From: JAYFNU01 sp964460755
GTDB lineage: Bacteria; Bacillota; Clostridia; Oscillospirales; Ruminococcaceae
Length of the DNA stretch: 64,000 bases
Direction of reading: 5' to 3'
Assembly: GCA_964460755.1 (NCBI GenBank)
Contig: CAYWQL010000003.1
Coordinates: 43,402-107,401, forward strand
Part shown: one piece after another, positions 9,405 to 18,721 of the stretch
Layout of the letters: each line of letters starts with the position of its first letter
Position numbering within the stretch: the first letter of the stretch is position 1
The notes under the pieces: model-generated
What the model was told of the DNA's origin: nothing
Databases searched by the model: none
What the model saw: only the letters and a program-made list of their open reading frames with translations
Made by a program: the position numbers and the translations under genes

Positions 9405-10322
9405 TTAGCTCCAAAGCTTTTCGGGGTAAATTCCTTCCTTCGTCATCTGCTCCATAGCCTGCTGAACCTCCGGCTTATCCTCAATATAGGTCACGCCGTG
9501 CCACCTGTCGTCGCTTTTCATAACGAAGACCGAAACCTTTTTATCCGCTATCATTTCGCCGACTGAGCTTGGAATGGGAAGCTCCGCCTTAAGCGGATTG
9601 TTCCGCGCTTCTCTCTCAATAAAAGCATTAAAGCTTTTTTTCAGCTCACCCATAACGAACGGCGTAAAGCCCCAAAAATTCATTGAAGCCGTACAGCTGT
9701 CGGAAAGCCGCTTCGGTTCTTCTCCGTCGACGCAGGAATACGCTCCGCCGTCCTTTTTGACTATCTTTTTCACCTCGACTATATCGGTTAGATACCCGTC
9801 CTCGGTTTCGCAAACCCCGCGGGTTACGTCACCAAAATCGGTAAGGGTGTTGCTTAAAATATAGCCTACCATTGCGAACTCGTTATCCGCCCGCTTATCG
9901 GCGTCCTTCAAGTAAGCGTACATCTGGGTAAACGCGCTTTTTCCGTAGTAATCATCGGAATTTATGACCGCGAAGGGAGCGTCGATATATTCGCCGCAGC
10001 AAAGTAGCGCCTGAACCGTTCCCCAAGGCTTTATGCGTTCACTATGCACCGAAAAGCCCGCCGGCATACAATCGCCAAGCTCCTGATAAACATACTTGGT
10101 TTCGACGATGGCAGAAATGCGATCTCCGATAATTGCCTTGAAATCCGCCTCGATTTTATGATTAATAATAAATATTATCCTTTTAAATCCAGCCTTAATC
10201 GCGTCGTAGATAGAATAGTCTATTATTATTTCGCCGTTTCTTCCCACAGCGTCTATCTGCTTTAAGCCGCCGTATCTGCTGCCCATTCCCGCAGCCAAAA
10301 CAACCAATATAGGCTCTTTCAT
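9405..10322 (-). CDS. NTP_transferase family sugar nucleotidyltransferase
   Basis: 305 residues. The N-terminus LAAGMGSRYGGLKQ is the nucleotide-binding signature of sugar-1-phosphate nucleotidyltransferases (UTP-glucose/GDP-mannose pyrophosphorylase fold); VINSDDYYG carries the metal-binding Asp region. Such proteins activate sugar phosphates with NTPs for glycan or nucleotide-sugar synthesis. The reading frame extends upstream to 10433, but ATG 10322 follows GGAGAGAG and gives the expected family N-terminus. It precedes the Enzyme I half-protein in one transcript. The sugar and nucleotide used cannot be assigned; related short proteins are often left as general nucleotidyltransferases. Confidence 0.82.
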   Translation of the reverse strand: MKEPILVVLAAGMGSRYGGLKQIDAVGRNGEIIIDYSIYDAIKAGFKRIIFIINHKIEADFKAIIGDRISAIVETKYVYQELGDCMPAGFSVHSERIKPWGTVQALLCCGEYIDAPFAVINSDDYYGKSAFTQMYAYLKDADKRADNEFAMVGYILSNTLTDFGDVTRGVCETEDGYLTDIVEVKKIVKKDGGAYSCVDGEEPKRLSDSCTASMNFWGFTPFVMGELKKSFNAFIEREARNNPLKAELPIPSSVGEMIADKKVSVFVMKSDDRWHGVTYIEDKPEVQQAMEQMTKEGIYPEKLWS

Positions 10323-10416
10323 ACACTCTCTCCATTTTCCAAAATTTCTGTTATTCTTATTGTACTTTTTTTTAAGCTCATTTTCAACCCTTATCGAGCT
10401 TTTGTCGAGCGCATAA

Positions 10417-10446
10417 AAAACGACGCAGCTCATTCTGCGTCGTTTT
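10417..10446 (-). terminator. Terminator of the histidine operon
   Basis: Perfect 12-bp hairpin AAAACGACGCAG / CTGCGTCGTTTT with a 6-nt loop, two bases after the hisK stop, followed on the minus strand by a run of T. Confidence 0.92.
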
Positions 10447-10447
10447 A

Positions 10448-11275
10448 TTATTCATATAAATTGATGTCCTTTTCGACAAATCCGCCATTCTCGTATATTG
10501 CGACCGAGCGAAATCCGACCGCCTTCATTTCTGAAATCGCACGACTCATTCCGAAGGAAATCGATTCGACCGCGTGACTGTCGGTGTCTATGCAAACATG
10601 AGCGCCGAGCTCGCACAGATATTCAAGCAAAAAACGCTTGGGATAAAAGAAATCGCGATAGCTCTTGTACACACCGCCCGTATTGATTTCAAAAACGCCG
10701 CCGACCCTCGCACATTCCGCCGCCGCCGCGCGCGCGAGGTCCATATATCTTTTTGAACTCTCGTCGAAATATCGGTTGTCGGCGTTAAGCTTTAGGATTA
10801 TGTCAAAATGTCCGAAGATATCGGGTTTATTCTTAATCGCGTTATCGACGGTACATTCATAAAAATCCCGCGCCATAGCTACTCCGTCGCCGTCGTAGTA
10901 TCTGTTTATCGCGTCGTCGATAATCTCTTGGTTGTTGTCGATACAAAAGCCCATTTCGGGTCCTTTGACCGGTATATTGTGAACAGAACCGACGATGAAA
11001 TCGAGATTATCACGACTCTTGGTCGGATACAAATAGTCGCTTTCTATTCCGCAATAAATACGAAGACGCCCCTCGTATTCTTTTTTTAGCTCGTTAATCG
11101 CGGCGATATAGCCCGGCTCGTCCTGAAGCGATTTCGGAAAGGTCGGGTCGTTTGAGTGCCCCGAAAAACCAAAATCCGAAAGCCCTGCCGCTATCGCTGC
11201 GTCAGCCATTTCACGGGGGGTATTAGCCCCGTCGCAAAGGGTGGTGTGGTTGTGCATAGAAGAACTTGGTTTCAT
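10448..11275 (-). CDS. hisK: PHP-type histidinol-phosphatase
   Basis: 275 residues of the PHP (polymerase and histidinol phosphatase) superfamily. Metal-binding motifs are visible: MHNHTTLCDG at the N-terminus, FGFSGHS, VGSVHNI, FGHFDI, and the C-terminal CIDTDSHA. It removes phosphate from L-histidinol phosphate, the penultimate stage of histidine synthesis. The start ATG overlaps the stop of hisIE by one base (TAATG), showing translational coupling. It is the last gene of the operon and is followed directly by the terminator. No HAD-type phosphatase domain is fused to HisB here, so this protein fills that step. It is also called hisJ in some genomes. Confidence 0.92.
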   Translation of the reverse strand: MKPSSSMHNHTTLCDGANTPREMADAAIAAGLSDFGFSGHSNDPTFPKSLQDEPGYIAAINELKKEYEGRLRIYCGIESDYLYPTKSRDNLDFIVGSVHNIPVKGPEMGFCIDNNQEIIDDAINRYYDGDGVAMARDFYECTVDNAIKNKPDIFGHFDIILKLNADNRYFDESSKRYMDLARAAAAECARVGGVFEINTGGVYKSYRDFFYPKRFLLEYLCELGAHVCIDTDSHAVESISFGMSRAISEMKAVGFRSVAIYENGGFVEKDINLYE

Positions 11276-11919
11276 TATTTCATCGTCTCCTGCTTAACCT
11301 TGTGGTCAATAACGTGGCGCGATGCAAGCTCGTTTCTTATGTCATCGACCGAAATACCCATTTCCACCATAAGCACCAAAACGTGATAGCATAGGTCGCT
11401 TATCTCATAAATCGTTTCTTCCTTTGACTGCTTCATTGCGCCGATTATGACCTCTGTGCATTCCTCGCCGACCTTCTTTAAAATCTTGTCCTTTCCCTTT
11501 TCGAAAAGGTAGGTCGTATAGCTTCCCTCAGGACGAAGCTTGTTGCGTTCAACGAGAAGCTCATAAAGACTTTCAAGCGCGAAGCGGCCGACTGTCTCGT
11601 CGCAAAGAAGGACGTTCGTAAAGCAGGAATTTGTTCCAAGGTGACAGGCTGGTCCGTCCTTTATAACTTTTACAACGAGCGCGTCGAAATCGCAGTCGGC
11701 TGTTATCGAAACGATATGCTGAAAATTGCCGCTCGTTTCGCCCTTTCGCCAAAGCTCCTTTCGGCTTCTTGACCAAAAGCAGGTGCGCTTTTCATCGATT
11801 GATATTTTAAGACTTTCCTCGTTCATATAAGCGACTGTCAGCACCTCGCCCGTATGAAAATCCTGCACCACCGCGGGGATAAGCCCGTTTTCGTCGTATT
11901 TAAGTTTCTGTAAATCCAT
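11275..11919 (-). CDS. hisIE: Bifunctional phosphoribosyl-AMP cyclohydrolase/phosphoribosyl-ATP diphosphatase
   Basis: 214 residues. The N-terminal HisI domain (about 1-110) has TCFWSRSRKELWRKGETSGN and the metal-binding Cys residues of the CDFDALVV and CHLGTNSCF regions. The C-terminal HisE domain (about 115-205) has KVGEECTEVIIGA, the MazG-like pyrophosphohydrolase helix with acidic residues. It carries out steps 2 and 3 of histidine synthesis. The frame reaches back to 11946 inside hisF, but ATG 11919 follows AGAGG at the right spacing and lies two bases beyond the hisF stop. The fused arrangement is common in bacteria. Confidence 0.95.
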   Translation of the reverse strand: MDLQKLKYDENGLIPAVVQDFHTGEVLTVAYMNEESLKISIDEKRTCFWSRSRKELWRKGETSGNFQHIVSITADCDFDALVVKVIKDGPACHLGTNSCFTNVLLCDETVGRFALESLYELLVERNKLRPEGSYTTYLFEKGKDKILKKVGEECTEVIIGAMKQSKEETIYEISDLCYHVLVLMVEMGISVDDIRNELASRHVIDHKVKQETMK

Positions 11920-11921
11920 CG

Positions 11922-12686
11922 CTAACCTCTCAATGTTCTGACGCATACGCCGTTATTTTTTAAGTATATCTTTAAATCGTTTATCGCAAGCTGCTTGTAA
12001 TGAAATATGCTCGCCGCAAGTCCCGCATCGGCGCTTGTTCTATCAAACAGCTCAAGAAAATCTTCTTTCTTACCCGCGCCGCCCGAAGCGACGACTGGTA
12101 TTTTAACCGCCCCCGTCACGGCGTTAAGCATTTCAATATCAAAGCCGTTTTTAACCCCGTCGGTATCTATACTGTTGAGGACGATTTCGCCCGCTCCGTT
12201 CGCCTCGCCACGCTTTGCCCATTCGGTCGCGTCAATACCAGTGTTTTCGCGCCCGCCTTTTACGAAAACGAGAAATCTTCCGTCAACCCTTGAAACGTCC
12301 ATTGAAAGCACGACGCACTGGTCGCCATACTTCTTGGCGGCGTCGGAAATAAGGCTCGGGTTTCTTACGGCGCCAGAATTTACGCTCACCTTGTCCGCGC
12401 CCGACTTGAGCACAATATCGAAATCATCAACCGAGTTTATGTTTCCGCCTACCGTGAGCGGAATAAATATCTCACTTGCGACCCGCCTTAGCACGTCGGT
12501 AAATATCGGTCGCTTTTCAAAGCTCGCCGTTATATCGTAAAACACAAGCTCGTCGACCCCCTGCTCATTATAGAACTTTGCAAGCTCGACGGGGTCGTTA
12601 ACGTCCTCAACCCCTTTAAAGTTTGTGCCCTTTACAACACGCCCATCGCGAACGTCAAGACAGGCGATAATTCTCTTTGTCAGCAT
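11922..12686 (-). CDS. hisF: Imidazole glycerol phosphate synthase, cyclase subunit
   Basis: 254 residues, the usual HisF length. A TIM barrel with the catalytic Asp in IACLDVRDGRVVKG and a second in SIDTDG; phosphate-binding loops VGGNI and VASGGAG. It joins ammonia from HisH with PRFAR to make imidazole glycerol phosphate and AICAR. The gene overlaps the end of hisA by 7 bp. Confidence 0.97.
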   Translation of the reverse strand: MLTKRIIACLDVRDGRVVKGTNFKGVEDVNDPVELAKFYNEQGVDELVFYDITASFEKRPIFTDVLRRVASEIFIPLTVGGNINSVDDFDIVLKSGADKVSVNSGAVRNPSLISDAAKKYGDQCVVLSMDVSRVDGRFLVFVKGGRENTGIDATEWAKRGEANGAGEIVLNSIDTDGVKNGFDIEMLNAVTGAVKIPVVASGGAGKKEDFLELFDRTSADAGLAASIFHYKQLAINDLKIYLKNNGVCVRTLRG

Positions 12687-13390
12687 ATATCAAGTACCTC
12701 TTTCAAATCGAGCGCCCCCGTATAAATCGCCTTTCCGACTATCGCGCCGTCGCAGCCCATTTCCTTGAGCTTCAAAATCTCCGAAAGGGAGCATATGCCG
12801 CCCGACGCGACTATATCAATACCCTTTATTTCGCATAGCCTGCGAAAGGCTTGAAGGTTTGTGCCCTTCATAGCGCCGTCGGTCGCAATATCGGTGTATA
12901 TAACAGTTTTTACGCCAAGGTCTCGCGCCCTTTCACAAAACTCGAAGCTGTTGACTCCCGTTTTGTTTATCCAGCCGTCAGTTGCGACGAAGCCGTCCTT
13001 TGCGTCGACGCCAAGCACTATTTTGTCGCCAAATTCATCGACAGCGCGTTTTAAAAAGCTCAAATCCTTAACCGCCGCCGTGCCGAGTATAACCCGCTTC
13101 ACACCGAGCGACAAAACCTTTTCTATGCGCTCCTCATCGCGGATGCCGCCGCCGACCTCGACAAAAAGAGGCGCGGCTTCAACTATTCTTTTTATGGTGT
13201 CAAAATTAGCAAGCGTTCCCTGCTTCGCACCGTCCAAATCGACGACGTGAAGAAACCGCGCGCCGCTTTCATAAAACCCCTTCGCGACAGCCGCAGGCTC
13301 GTCGTTAAATATGTCGACTCTTTTGTAGTCGCCTTGTGTCAGCCTTACGGCCTTGCCTGCGATAAGGTCGATTGCGGGAAAAATCTTCAT
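12680..13390 (-). CDS. hisA: ProFAR isomerase
   Basis: 236 residues. HisA-type TIM barrel with PAIDLIAGKAVRLTQGD at the N-terminus, the catalytic Asp in PAIDL, a second acid in TDIATDGAMKG, and phosphate loops VGGGIR and VASGGI. It isomerises ProFAR to PRFAR. It overlaps hisH by 4 bp and hisF by 7 bp. Confidence 0.97.
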   Translation of the reverse strand: MKIFPAIDLIAGKAVRLTQGDYKRVDIFNDEPAAVAKGFYESGARFLHVVDLDGAKQGTLANFDTIKRIVEAAPLFVEVGGGIRDEERIEKVLSLGVKRVILGTAAVKDLSFLKRAVDEFGDKIVLGVDAKDGFVATDGWINKTGVNSFEFCERARDLGVKTVIYTDIATDGAMKGTNLQAFRRLCEIKGIDIVASGGICSLSEILKLKEMGCDGAIVGKAIYTGALDLKEVLDIC

Positions 13391-14013
13391 ACCGTTATCT
13401 CCGAAAACGCTTTTAATATTCTTAGTCCCACCTCGCCGCTTTTTTCCGGGTGAAACTGAGTGCCGAATACGTTGCCGTTCGCAACCGCGCCCGCAACGTT
13501 GACCCCATAGCCGCTCATTGCGACCAGAGCCTCGGCGTTCGTCCTTACATAGAAGGAATGGACGTAATAAACAAAGTCGCCATCCTTCGAGTACTTCATA
13601 AGCGGGTTGTCTTTTTTTAAAATGTGAAGCTCATTCCAACCCATATGCGGAACCTTAAGAGAAAGCCTTTTCACTTCCTTTTCGTCGGAAAGGGAAACGA
13701 CGTCGCCCTTAATATACGAAAGCCCCTCGTGTTCGCCGTACTCATAGCTTTTTTCAAAAAGAAGCTGCATTCCAAGACATATCCCCAAAAGCGGCTTACC
13801 CTTCTTTACCTGCTCGTCGAGCACGGGAACAAGCCGAGTTGCGCGAAGCTTGTCCGCCGCGTCTGCGAACGCCCCGACACCGGGAAGAATAATCCTGTCA
13901 GCTCTTTCGAGGTCTTCTTTTTTATTTGTTATTCTGTTTTCAATGCCAAGCGCATTGAGCGACGACGAAAGGCTGAAAAGGTTGCCCACGCCGTAATCAA
14001 TTATCGAAACCAT
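13387..14013 (-). CDS. hisH: Imidazole glycerol phosphate synthase, glutaminase subunit
   Basis: 208 residues. Class I glutamine amidotransferase: nucleophile Cys in GICLGMQLLFE (about residue 80), His-Glu pair in GTQFHPEKSG near the C-terminus, and the oxyanion region LPGVGAF. It releases ammonia from glutamine for HisF. Its start follows the hisB stop with no gap. Confidence 0.97.
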   Translation of the reverse strand: MVSIIDYGVGNLFSLSSSLNALGIENRITNKKEDLERADRIILPGVGAFADAADKLRATRLVPVLDEQVKKGKPLLGICLGMQLLFEKSYEYGEHEGLSYIKGDVVSLSDEKEVKRLSLKVPHMGWNELHILKKDNPLMKYSKDGDFVYYVHSFYVRTNAEALVAMSGYGVNVAGAVANGNVFGTQFHPEKSGEVGLRILKAFSEITV

Positions 14014-14604
14014 TTAATCAATCAACCCTTTTGTCGAGGGTATTTCGTCCTTATATTTTTCGTCGATAGAAACCGACGTTGCAAGTGAACGGGCAAGAGC
14101 CTTGAAAGCCGCTTCAATGATGTGGTGACTGTTTTTACCCGCAAGCTGGCGAACGTGTATCGTCGCGCCGAGCGAACGCGCAAATCCTAAGAAAAACTCC
14201 GAAACAAGCTCGGTTTCAAATTCGCCGACAAGCTCGGTCGGAATCAGAAGCGAATCGTCAACGAAGCACCTTCCGCTTATATCGCTCACCGCCATAACGA
14301 GCGCGTCGTCCATAGGGATTATCGCGTTGCCGTATCGCATTATGCCCTTGCGCTCGCCAAGCGCCTCGCTAAACGCCATACCCAAAACAATGGCAACGTC
14401 CTCGACGGTGTGGTGGTTGTCAACCTTCGTGTCGCCCTTGCAGTCAACACAGAGGTCAAAGCGCCCGTGACGGGAGAAAAGCTCAAGCATATGGTCTAAA
14501 AAACCGACTCCCGTGTCGATTTCGTATTTCCCGCTTCCGTCCAAATTGAGCTTAACCGAAATATCGGTTTCGTTCGATTTTCTTTTGATTGTCGCTTGTC
14601 TCAT
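14014..14604 (-). CDS. hisB: Imidazoleglycerol-phosphate dehydratase
   Basis: 196 residues, a monofunctional IGPD. Metal-binding histidine motifs are seen in DNHHTVEDVAI and HIIEAAFKALAR, with GFLDHMLELFSRHG near residue 36. It dehydrates imidazole glycerol phosphate to imidazole acetol phosphate. Overlaps hisC by 4 bp. No phosphatase domain is fused, consistent with the separate PHP phosphatase at the end of the operon. Confidence 0.97.
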   Translation of the reverse strand: MRQATIKRKSNETDISVKLNLDGSGKYEIDTGVGFLDHMLELFSRHGRFDLCVDCKGDTKVDNHHTVEDVAIVLGMAFSEALGERKGIMRYGNAIIPMDDALVMAVSDISGRCFVDDSLLIPTELVGEFETELVSEFFLGFARSLGATIHVRQLAGKNSHHIIEAAFKALARSLATSVSIDEKYKDEIPSTKGLID

Positions 14605-15671
14605 TTTCCCTCACCTTTCAAAATTTCCTTTGTCGCGGCGATAAGCGCGTCCATATCTTTTTTAGTACCTATCGAAATTCTAACATATTTCTCTATTCTT
14701 TTGCCACCTAAATATCGGACAAGTATGCCCCTGCGCTTAAGTTTTTTATAATATTCCTCGCCCGAAAGACCGTCGGGACATTTGGTGAAAATAAAATTTG
14801 TTTTGCTGTCGGTTGAAACAAAGCCAAGCTTTGAAAGCTCCTGTTTCGCGTACTCGCGGACGTCGACGACCTTTTTAAGGTTATCGCAAAAATATTTTTC
14901 GTCCGAAAGCGCCGCCGCGCCCGCAACAAGGGTAAGACGATTGACGTTATACGGGTTAAAGCTGAATTTTACCGTGTTGAGGTCTTTTATCAGCTCCTCG
15001 TTTGCAACCGCGAAGCCGAGCCGCGCCCCCGCAAGATTTCTTGACTTAGAAAAGGTTCCGATGACCAAAAGATTTTTATACCTTTTAGTAAGCGGTATTA
15101 CGCTTTCGCCGCCGAAATCGACATAGGCTTCATCGACGACGACCAGCCGCTTTTGGTTTTGCTTAATAAGCCGCTCGACCTCGTCCGCCGAAAGCGCTAT
15201 GCCCGTCGGTGCGTTGGGGTTCGCGATAAAGACGGTTTTGTCGATATTCTTATAGTCGTCAACCTTGATTTTCAGCTCGTCGTCAAGAGGTACGACCGTC
15301 GCCTCAACCGAAAGCAGCGCCGCAAAAACCTTATAAAATCCATAGGTTATGTCGGCATACGCCGCCCCCTTTTCGCAAAACGCCATAAAGCTAAAGGCAA
15401 GCACCTCGTCCGAGCCGTTCGAGGCAAATACGTTTTCCTTTTGAACCCCGAAGGTTTTCGCCAAGGCTTCCAAAAAATCCGAGCAGGTCGGGTCGCTGTA
15501 AAGCCGTAAATTGTCAACCTCTTTTCCGCTCACCGCCGCCTTGACCTTTTTGCTTGGCGGAAAGGGGTTTTCGTTTGTGTTAAGCTTAATAAAGCTATCT
15601 TTGCCCGTCGGCTGTTCACCGGGAATATAGGGTTCAAGTGAACTCAATTTATTTGTAAAAAACTCACTCAT
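14601..15671 (-). CDS. hisC: Histidinol-phosphate aminotransferase
   Basis: 356 residues. Class I/II PLP aminotransferase: LNTNENPFPPS at the N-terminus, NPNAPTG for substrate and PLP contact, VVDEAYVDFGG, and the PLP Lys in GTFSKSRNLAGARLG. It transaminates imidazole acetol phosphate with glutamate. It starts 8 bp after hisD. Confidence 0.97.
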   Translation of the reverse strand: MSEFFTNKLSSLEPYIPGEQPTGKDSFIKLNTNENPFPPSKKVKAAVSGKEVDNLRLYSDPTCSDFLEALAKTFGVQKENVFASNGSDEVLAFSFMAFCEKGAAYADITYGFYKVFAALLSVEATVVPLDDELKIKVDDYKNIDKTVFIANPNAPTGIALSADEVERLIKQNQKRLVVVDEAYVDFGGESVIPLTKRYKNLLVIGTFSKSRNLAGARLGFAVANEELIKDLNTVKFSFNPYNVNRLTLVAGAAALSDEKYFCDNLKKVVDVREYAKQELSKLGFVSTDSKTNFIFTKCPDGLSGEEYYKKLKRRGILVRYLGGKRIEKYVRISIGTKKDMDALIAATKEILKGEGK

Positions 15672-15679
15672 TTACTATC

Positions 15680-16960
15680 CTACTCGTCAAAGCGGATAAG
15701 TACCGATTTCGCGTGTCCGTCAAGTCCTTCGATTTTGGCGAACGAGGCGACGTCGTCCTTAACCTCGCTTAACGCTTCCTTTGTGTAATATACATAGTTT
15801 GAAGTTTTGATGAAATCGTCCACCGAAAGCGGCGAAGAAAACCGCGCCGTCCCCCCCGTGGGCAGGGTATGGTTGGTGCCCGCGAAATAATCGCCAAGAG
15901 CCTCGGGAACATTTTTGCCCATAAAGACGCAGCCCGCGTTTACGACAAGACTCAAGAGCGAAAACGGGTCGTCTACGCAAAGCTCCAAATGCTCGGGCGC
16001 GATAAGGTTGGATATTCTCACCGCTTCTTTTAAATTCTTCACAACTATTATCTTTCCGTTGTTGTCAACCGACGCCCGCGCGATTTCCTTTCTCGGAAGC
16101 TTTTCTATTTGCCCTTCAAGGCTTTCGCTCACTTTCTTTGCAAGCGACGCGCTGTCACATACAAGCACCGCCGAGGAGTTCTTGTCGTGCTCGGCTTGCG
16201 AAAGCATATCAGCCGCGACATAGTCGGCGTTTGCCGTTTCGTCTGCAAGAACGAGTATTTCGCTCGGACCCGCGACCATATCTATATCGACCGAGCCAAA
16301 TACGCGGCGCTTCGCCGTCGAAACATATATATTTCCCGGCCCTACTATCTTGTCGACCTTTTTCACCGATTCTGTGCCATAGGCGAGCGCCGCAATCGCC
16401 TGCGCCCCACCCATTTTGTATATGGTCGTAACCCCCGCGACCTTTGCCGCCGTAAGTATTGCGGGATTTATTTTCCCCATCTTGTCTGGCGGAGTCGCAA
16501 TAGCTATCTCGCTCACCCCAGCGATTTTTGCAGGAATTGTATCCATAAGCACGCTCGACGGATACGCCGCCGTGCCGCCCGGAACATACAGCCCGACCCG
16601 CTCAAGGGCGATAACCCGCTGACCGAGAACAATGCCGTCATTTTCGGAAAGGGTGAAGCCGTTTCGCTTTTGACGCGAATGGAAGGCGACGATATTCGCC
16701 TTCGCCTTTTCGAGCGTTTCAATAAAGGCTTCGTCCGCGGCGGCGTATGCCTCGTCGATTTCCTCGGCGCTTACCAAAAGGGACGAAAGCCTTGCGCCAT
16801 CGAATTTTTCGCAATATCTGAAAAGCGCCTCGTCGCCGTTTCGGCGAACGTCCTCAAGTATTTCCGCGACCGTCTTTTCCACAGCTTCGTTTATCGTCTG
16901 TTGTTCGCGAAGGATAATATCCTCAACCGCGATTTCACTGCAATCAAATGTCTTAATCAT
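15680..16960 (-). CDS. hisD: Histidinol dehydrogenase
   Basis: 426 residues. Typical HisD features are YVPGGTAAYPSSVLM, the AGPSEILVLAD segment, SQAEHDKNS with zinc and substrate contacts, and the catalytic Glu-His of NLIAPEHLE. It oxidises L-histidinol twice to L-histidine with NAD. The frame is open to 16984, but ATG 16960 follows AAAGGAAAAAAT and overlaps the hisG stop as ATGA, typical of coupling. Confidence 0.97.
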   Translation of the reverse strand: MIKTFDCSEIAVEDIILREQQTINEAVEKTVAEILEDVRRNGDEALFRYCEKFDGARLSSLLVSAEEIDEAYAAADEAFIETLEKAKANIVAFHSRQKRNGFTLSENDGIVLGQRVIALERVGLYVPGGTAAYPSSVLMDTIPAKIAGVSEIAIATPPDKMGKINPAILTAAKVAGVTTIYKMGGAQAIAALAYGTESVKKVDKIVGPGNIYVSTAKRRVFGSVDIDMVAGPSEILVLADETANADYVAADMLSQAEHDKNSSAVLVCDSASLAKKVSESLEGQIEKLPRKEIARASVDNNGKIIVVKNLKEAVRISNLIAPEHLELCVDDPFSLLSLVVNAGCVFMGKNVPEALGDYFAGTNHTLPTGGTARFSSPLSVDDFIKTSNYVYYTKEALSEVKDDVASFAKIEGLDGHAKSVLIRFDE

Positions 16961-17574
16961 ATTTTTTCCTTTAACCCCGTGCAAATTTTATCAATAATTT
17001 CGGATTTAAACTTATAGCTGCTCTTGTTTGAAATAAGCCGCGCGCTTATGCCCTCGATTTCGCTGACGACCGAAAGGTTGTTCTCGCGAAGGGTACTTCC
17101 CGTTTCAACGATATCGACGATAACATCGGAAAGCCCCAATATAGGGGCAAGCTCGATGCTTCCGTTAAGCTTAATTATGTCTATCTTTCGGCTTTTGCCT
17201 TCAAAATACCTCGTCGCCGTGTTGGGATATTTAGTCGCGACACGAAGCGGCAAATTTAGGTCGTCCTCAAAACCGTTTTTCGCGGCAACCGCCATACGGC
17301 ACACGCCGATTTTTAGATCGAGAAGCTCATACACATCGTAGCTTCCCTCATAAAGAGTGTCGCTTCCGACGACGCCTATATCCGCCGCGCCACGCTCGAC
17401 ATAAATCGCGATGTCCGACGGCTTTACTAAAAGATAGCGAACGCCTTTTTCCTCATTTTCAAAAACAAGAAGACGAGTATCGTCTAAAACCTCGGAGCAG
17501 TCGTAGCCAATCTCGGCGAACAGCTTATAAACCTTGTTGCCGAGCCGACCCTTCGGCAAAGCTATGCTTAACAT
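16957..17574 (-). CDS. hisG: ATP phosphoribosyltransferase, short catalytic subunit
   Basis: 205 residues, the short form of HisG that lacks the C-terminal regulatory domain and needs HisZ. Motifs: IALPKGRLG at the N-terminus, AADIGVVGSDTL, and the PRPP-binding loop DVIVDIVETGSTLRENNL. It catalyses the first committed step, ATP plus PRPP to phosphoribosyl-ATP. The gene begins 3 bp after hisZ, matching the HisZ4-HisG4 complex made in equal amounts. Confidence 0.96.
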   Translation of the reverse strand: MLSIALPKGRLGNKVYKLFAEIGYDCSEVLDDTRLLVFENEEKGVRYLLVKPSDIAIYVERGAADIGVVGSDTLYEGSYDVYELLDLKIGVCRMAVAAKNGFEDDLNLPLRVATKYPNTATRYFEGKSRKIDIIKLNGSIELAPILGLSDVIVDIVETGSTLRENNLSVVSEIEGISARLISNKSSYKFKSEIIDKICTGLKEKI

Positions 17575-17577
17575 ATT

Positions 17578-18690
17578 CTACGCCTCCTCTACCCTTCCGT
17601 TTTTTATGAAATAGACGTTTTTTGCTCTTATGTCACGCGGCTTCTCGCGAAGCGCGCAGACCTCGCTGTATTTTTTCCTCAATTCCTCGACCGTCTTCGC
17701 TACAAGCTTTGGCTCGGCGCTGTCGTAGACTAACATTGCCTCGTAATCCCAGCTCGTCGGCGCGCTCTCAAGCATACGGTCAAGCTCACCTATATACAGC
17801 GCAAAGCCGAGTGCCTTTTGACTTTTTCCAAGCTTTTTCATAAGGCTGTCATACCGCCCGCCCGCAAGCACCGCTCGCGGAACTGCGCTGACATAGCCCT
17901 TGAAAATAAGTCCGTTGTAATAGTCGGTATCCCCCGCCGCCGAAAAATCGAGCCGAACATTCTTCGCCATTCCGAGCGACTTAATTACGCCGTAAAGCGC
18001 TTCAAGCTCGTTGCACGCCGCAGTCGCTTCCGCTCCGTCACAAAGAGCTCTCATCTTCTTCAGCATACTTTCATAATCGCCCGACATTTCGCAAAGGGCG
18101 CAAAGCTTTTTGATGCTTTCTTCGCCTATTCCCTCGCTTTCTGCGATTTTCGTAAGCCCGTTTATGCTCTTCTTTTCGAACTCGGACAAAACCTCGCTCA
18201 CCCGCTCGGCGGAAAAGCCGATTTCCTCAAGAAGACTTACCATATAGCCTATATGGCTTATATCCAAAACAAAGTTTTCGTCAATCGTTTCAAGGCTCTT
18301 CAGCGCAAGAAAGATAACCTCGGCTTCGGAATAGACCCCGTCTGCTCCGATGTATTCGAGCCCGACCTGGCTTATCTCCTTGCATTCGCGGTTGGCGCTG
18401 TCGGAGCGAAATACGTTTTCGCAATAAAAAAGCTTTTGCTCAACGGCGTCAGGCGCGGTGTTTTTGACAATGCTCATCGTTACGTCGGGCTTAAGCGCCA
18501 TAAGACGCCCCCTGTAATCGGTAAAGGTGATTATTCCGCTGCCCTTTAAAAAGCTTTTGTTCTGCATATACATATCGTAGGCTTCAAATCTGCCCATTGC
18601 GTACTTTTTATAGCCGTAGCTTTCGTAAAGTGAACGAAGCTCAAGCGGAAGCACGTCTTTTCTTGGCAAATTACTAAAATCGTTACTCAA
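17578..18690 (-). CDS. hisZ: ATP phosphoribosyltransferase regulatory subunit
   Basis: About 370 residues, class II aminoacyl-tRNA synthetase-like and related to HisRS. It has LRSLYESYGY, GSGIITFTDYRGRLMALKPDVTMSI (motif 2 region), YYNGLIFKGY and VLAGGRYDSL near the end, without the anticodon domain. It activates short HisG and confers histidine feedback. The best start is TTG 18690, seven bases after AGGAG; an in-frame ATG at 18714 has no ribosome site and lies at the predicted transcription start. First gene of the operon. Confidence 0.92.
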   Translation of the reverse strand: MSNDFSNLPRKDVLPLELRSLYESYGYKKYAMGRFEAYDMYMQNKSFLKGSGIITFTDYRGRLMALKPDVTMSIVKNTAPDAVEQKLFYCENVFRSDSANRECKEISQVGLEYIGADGVYSEAEVIFLALKSLETIDENFVLDISHIGYMVSLLEEIGFSAERVSEVLSEFEKKSINGLTKIAESEGIGEESIKKLCALCEMSGDYESMLKKMRALCDGAEATAACNELEALYGVIKSLGMAKNVRLDFSAAGDTDYYNGLIFKGYVSAVPRAVLAGGRYDSLMKKLGKSQKALGFALYIGELDRMLESAPTSWDYEAMLVYDSAEPKLVAKTVEELRKKYSEVCALREKPRDIRAKNVYFIKNGRVEEA

Positions 18691-18721
18691 TCTTCTTCTC
18701 CTAATAGTTTTCATTTTCTAA

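Noticed and set aside
16109..17017. 302-codon open frame on the plus strand opposite hisD and hisG
   Set aside because: Antisense to certain genes, basic and repetitive composition, no start context or motif.
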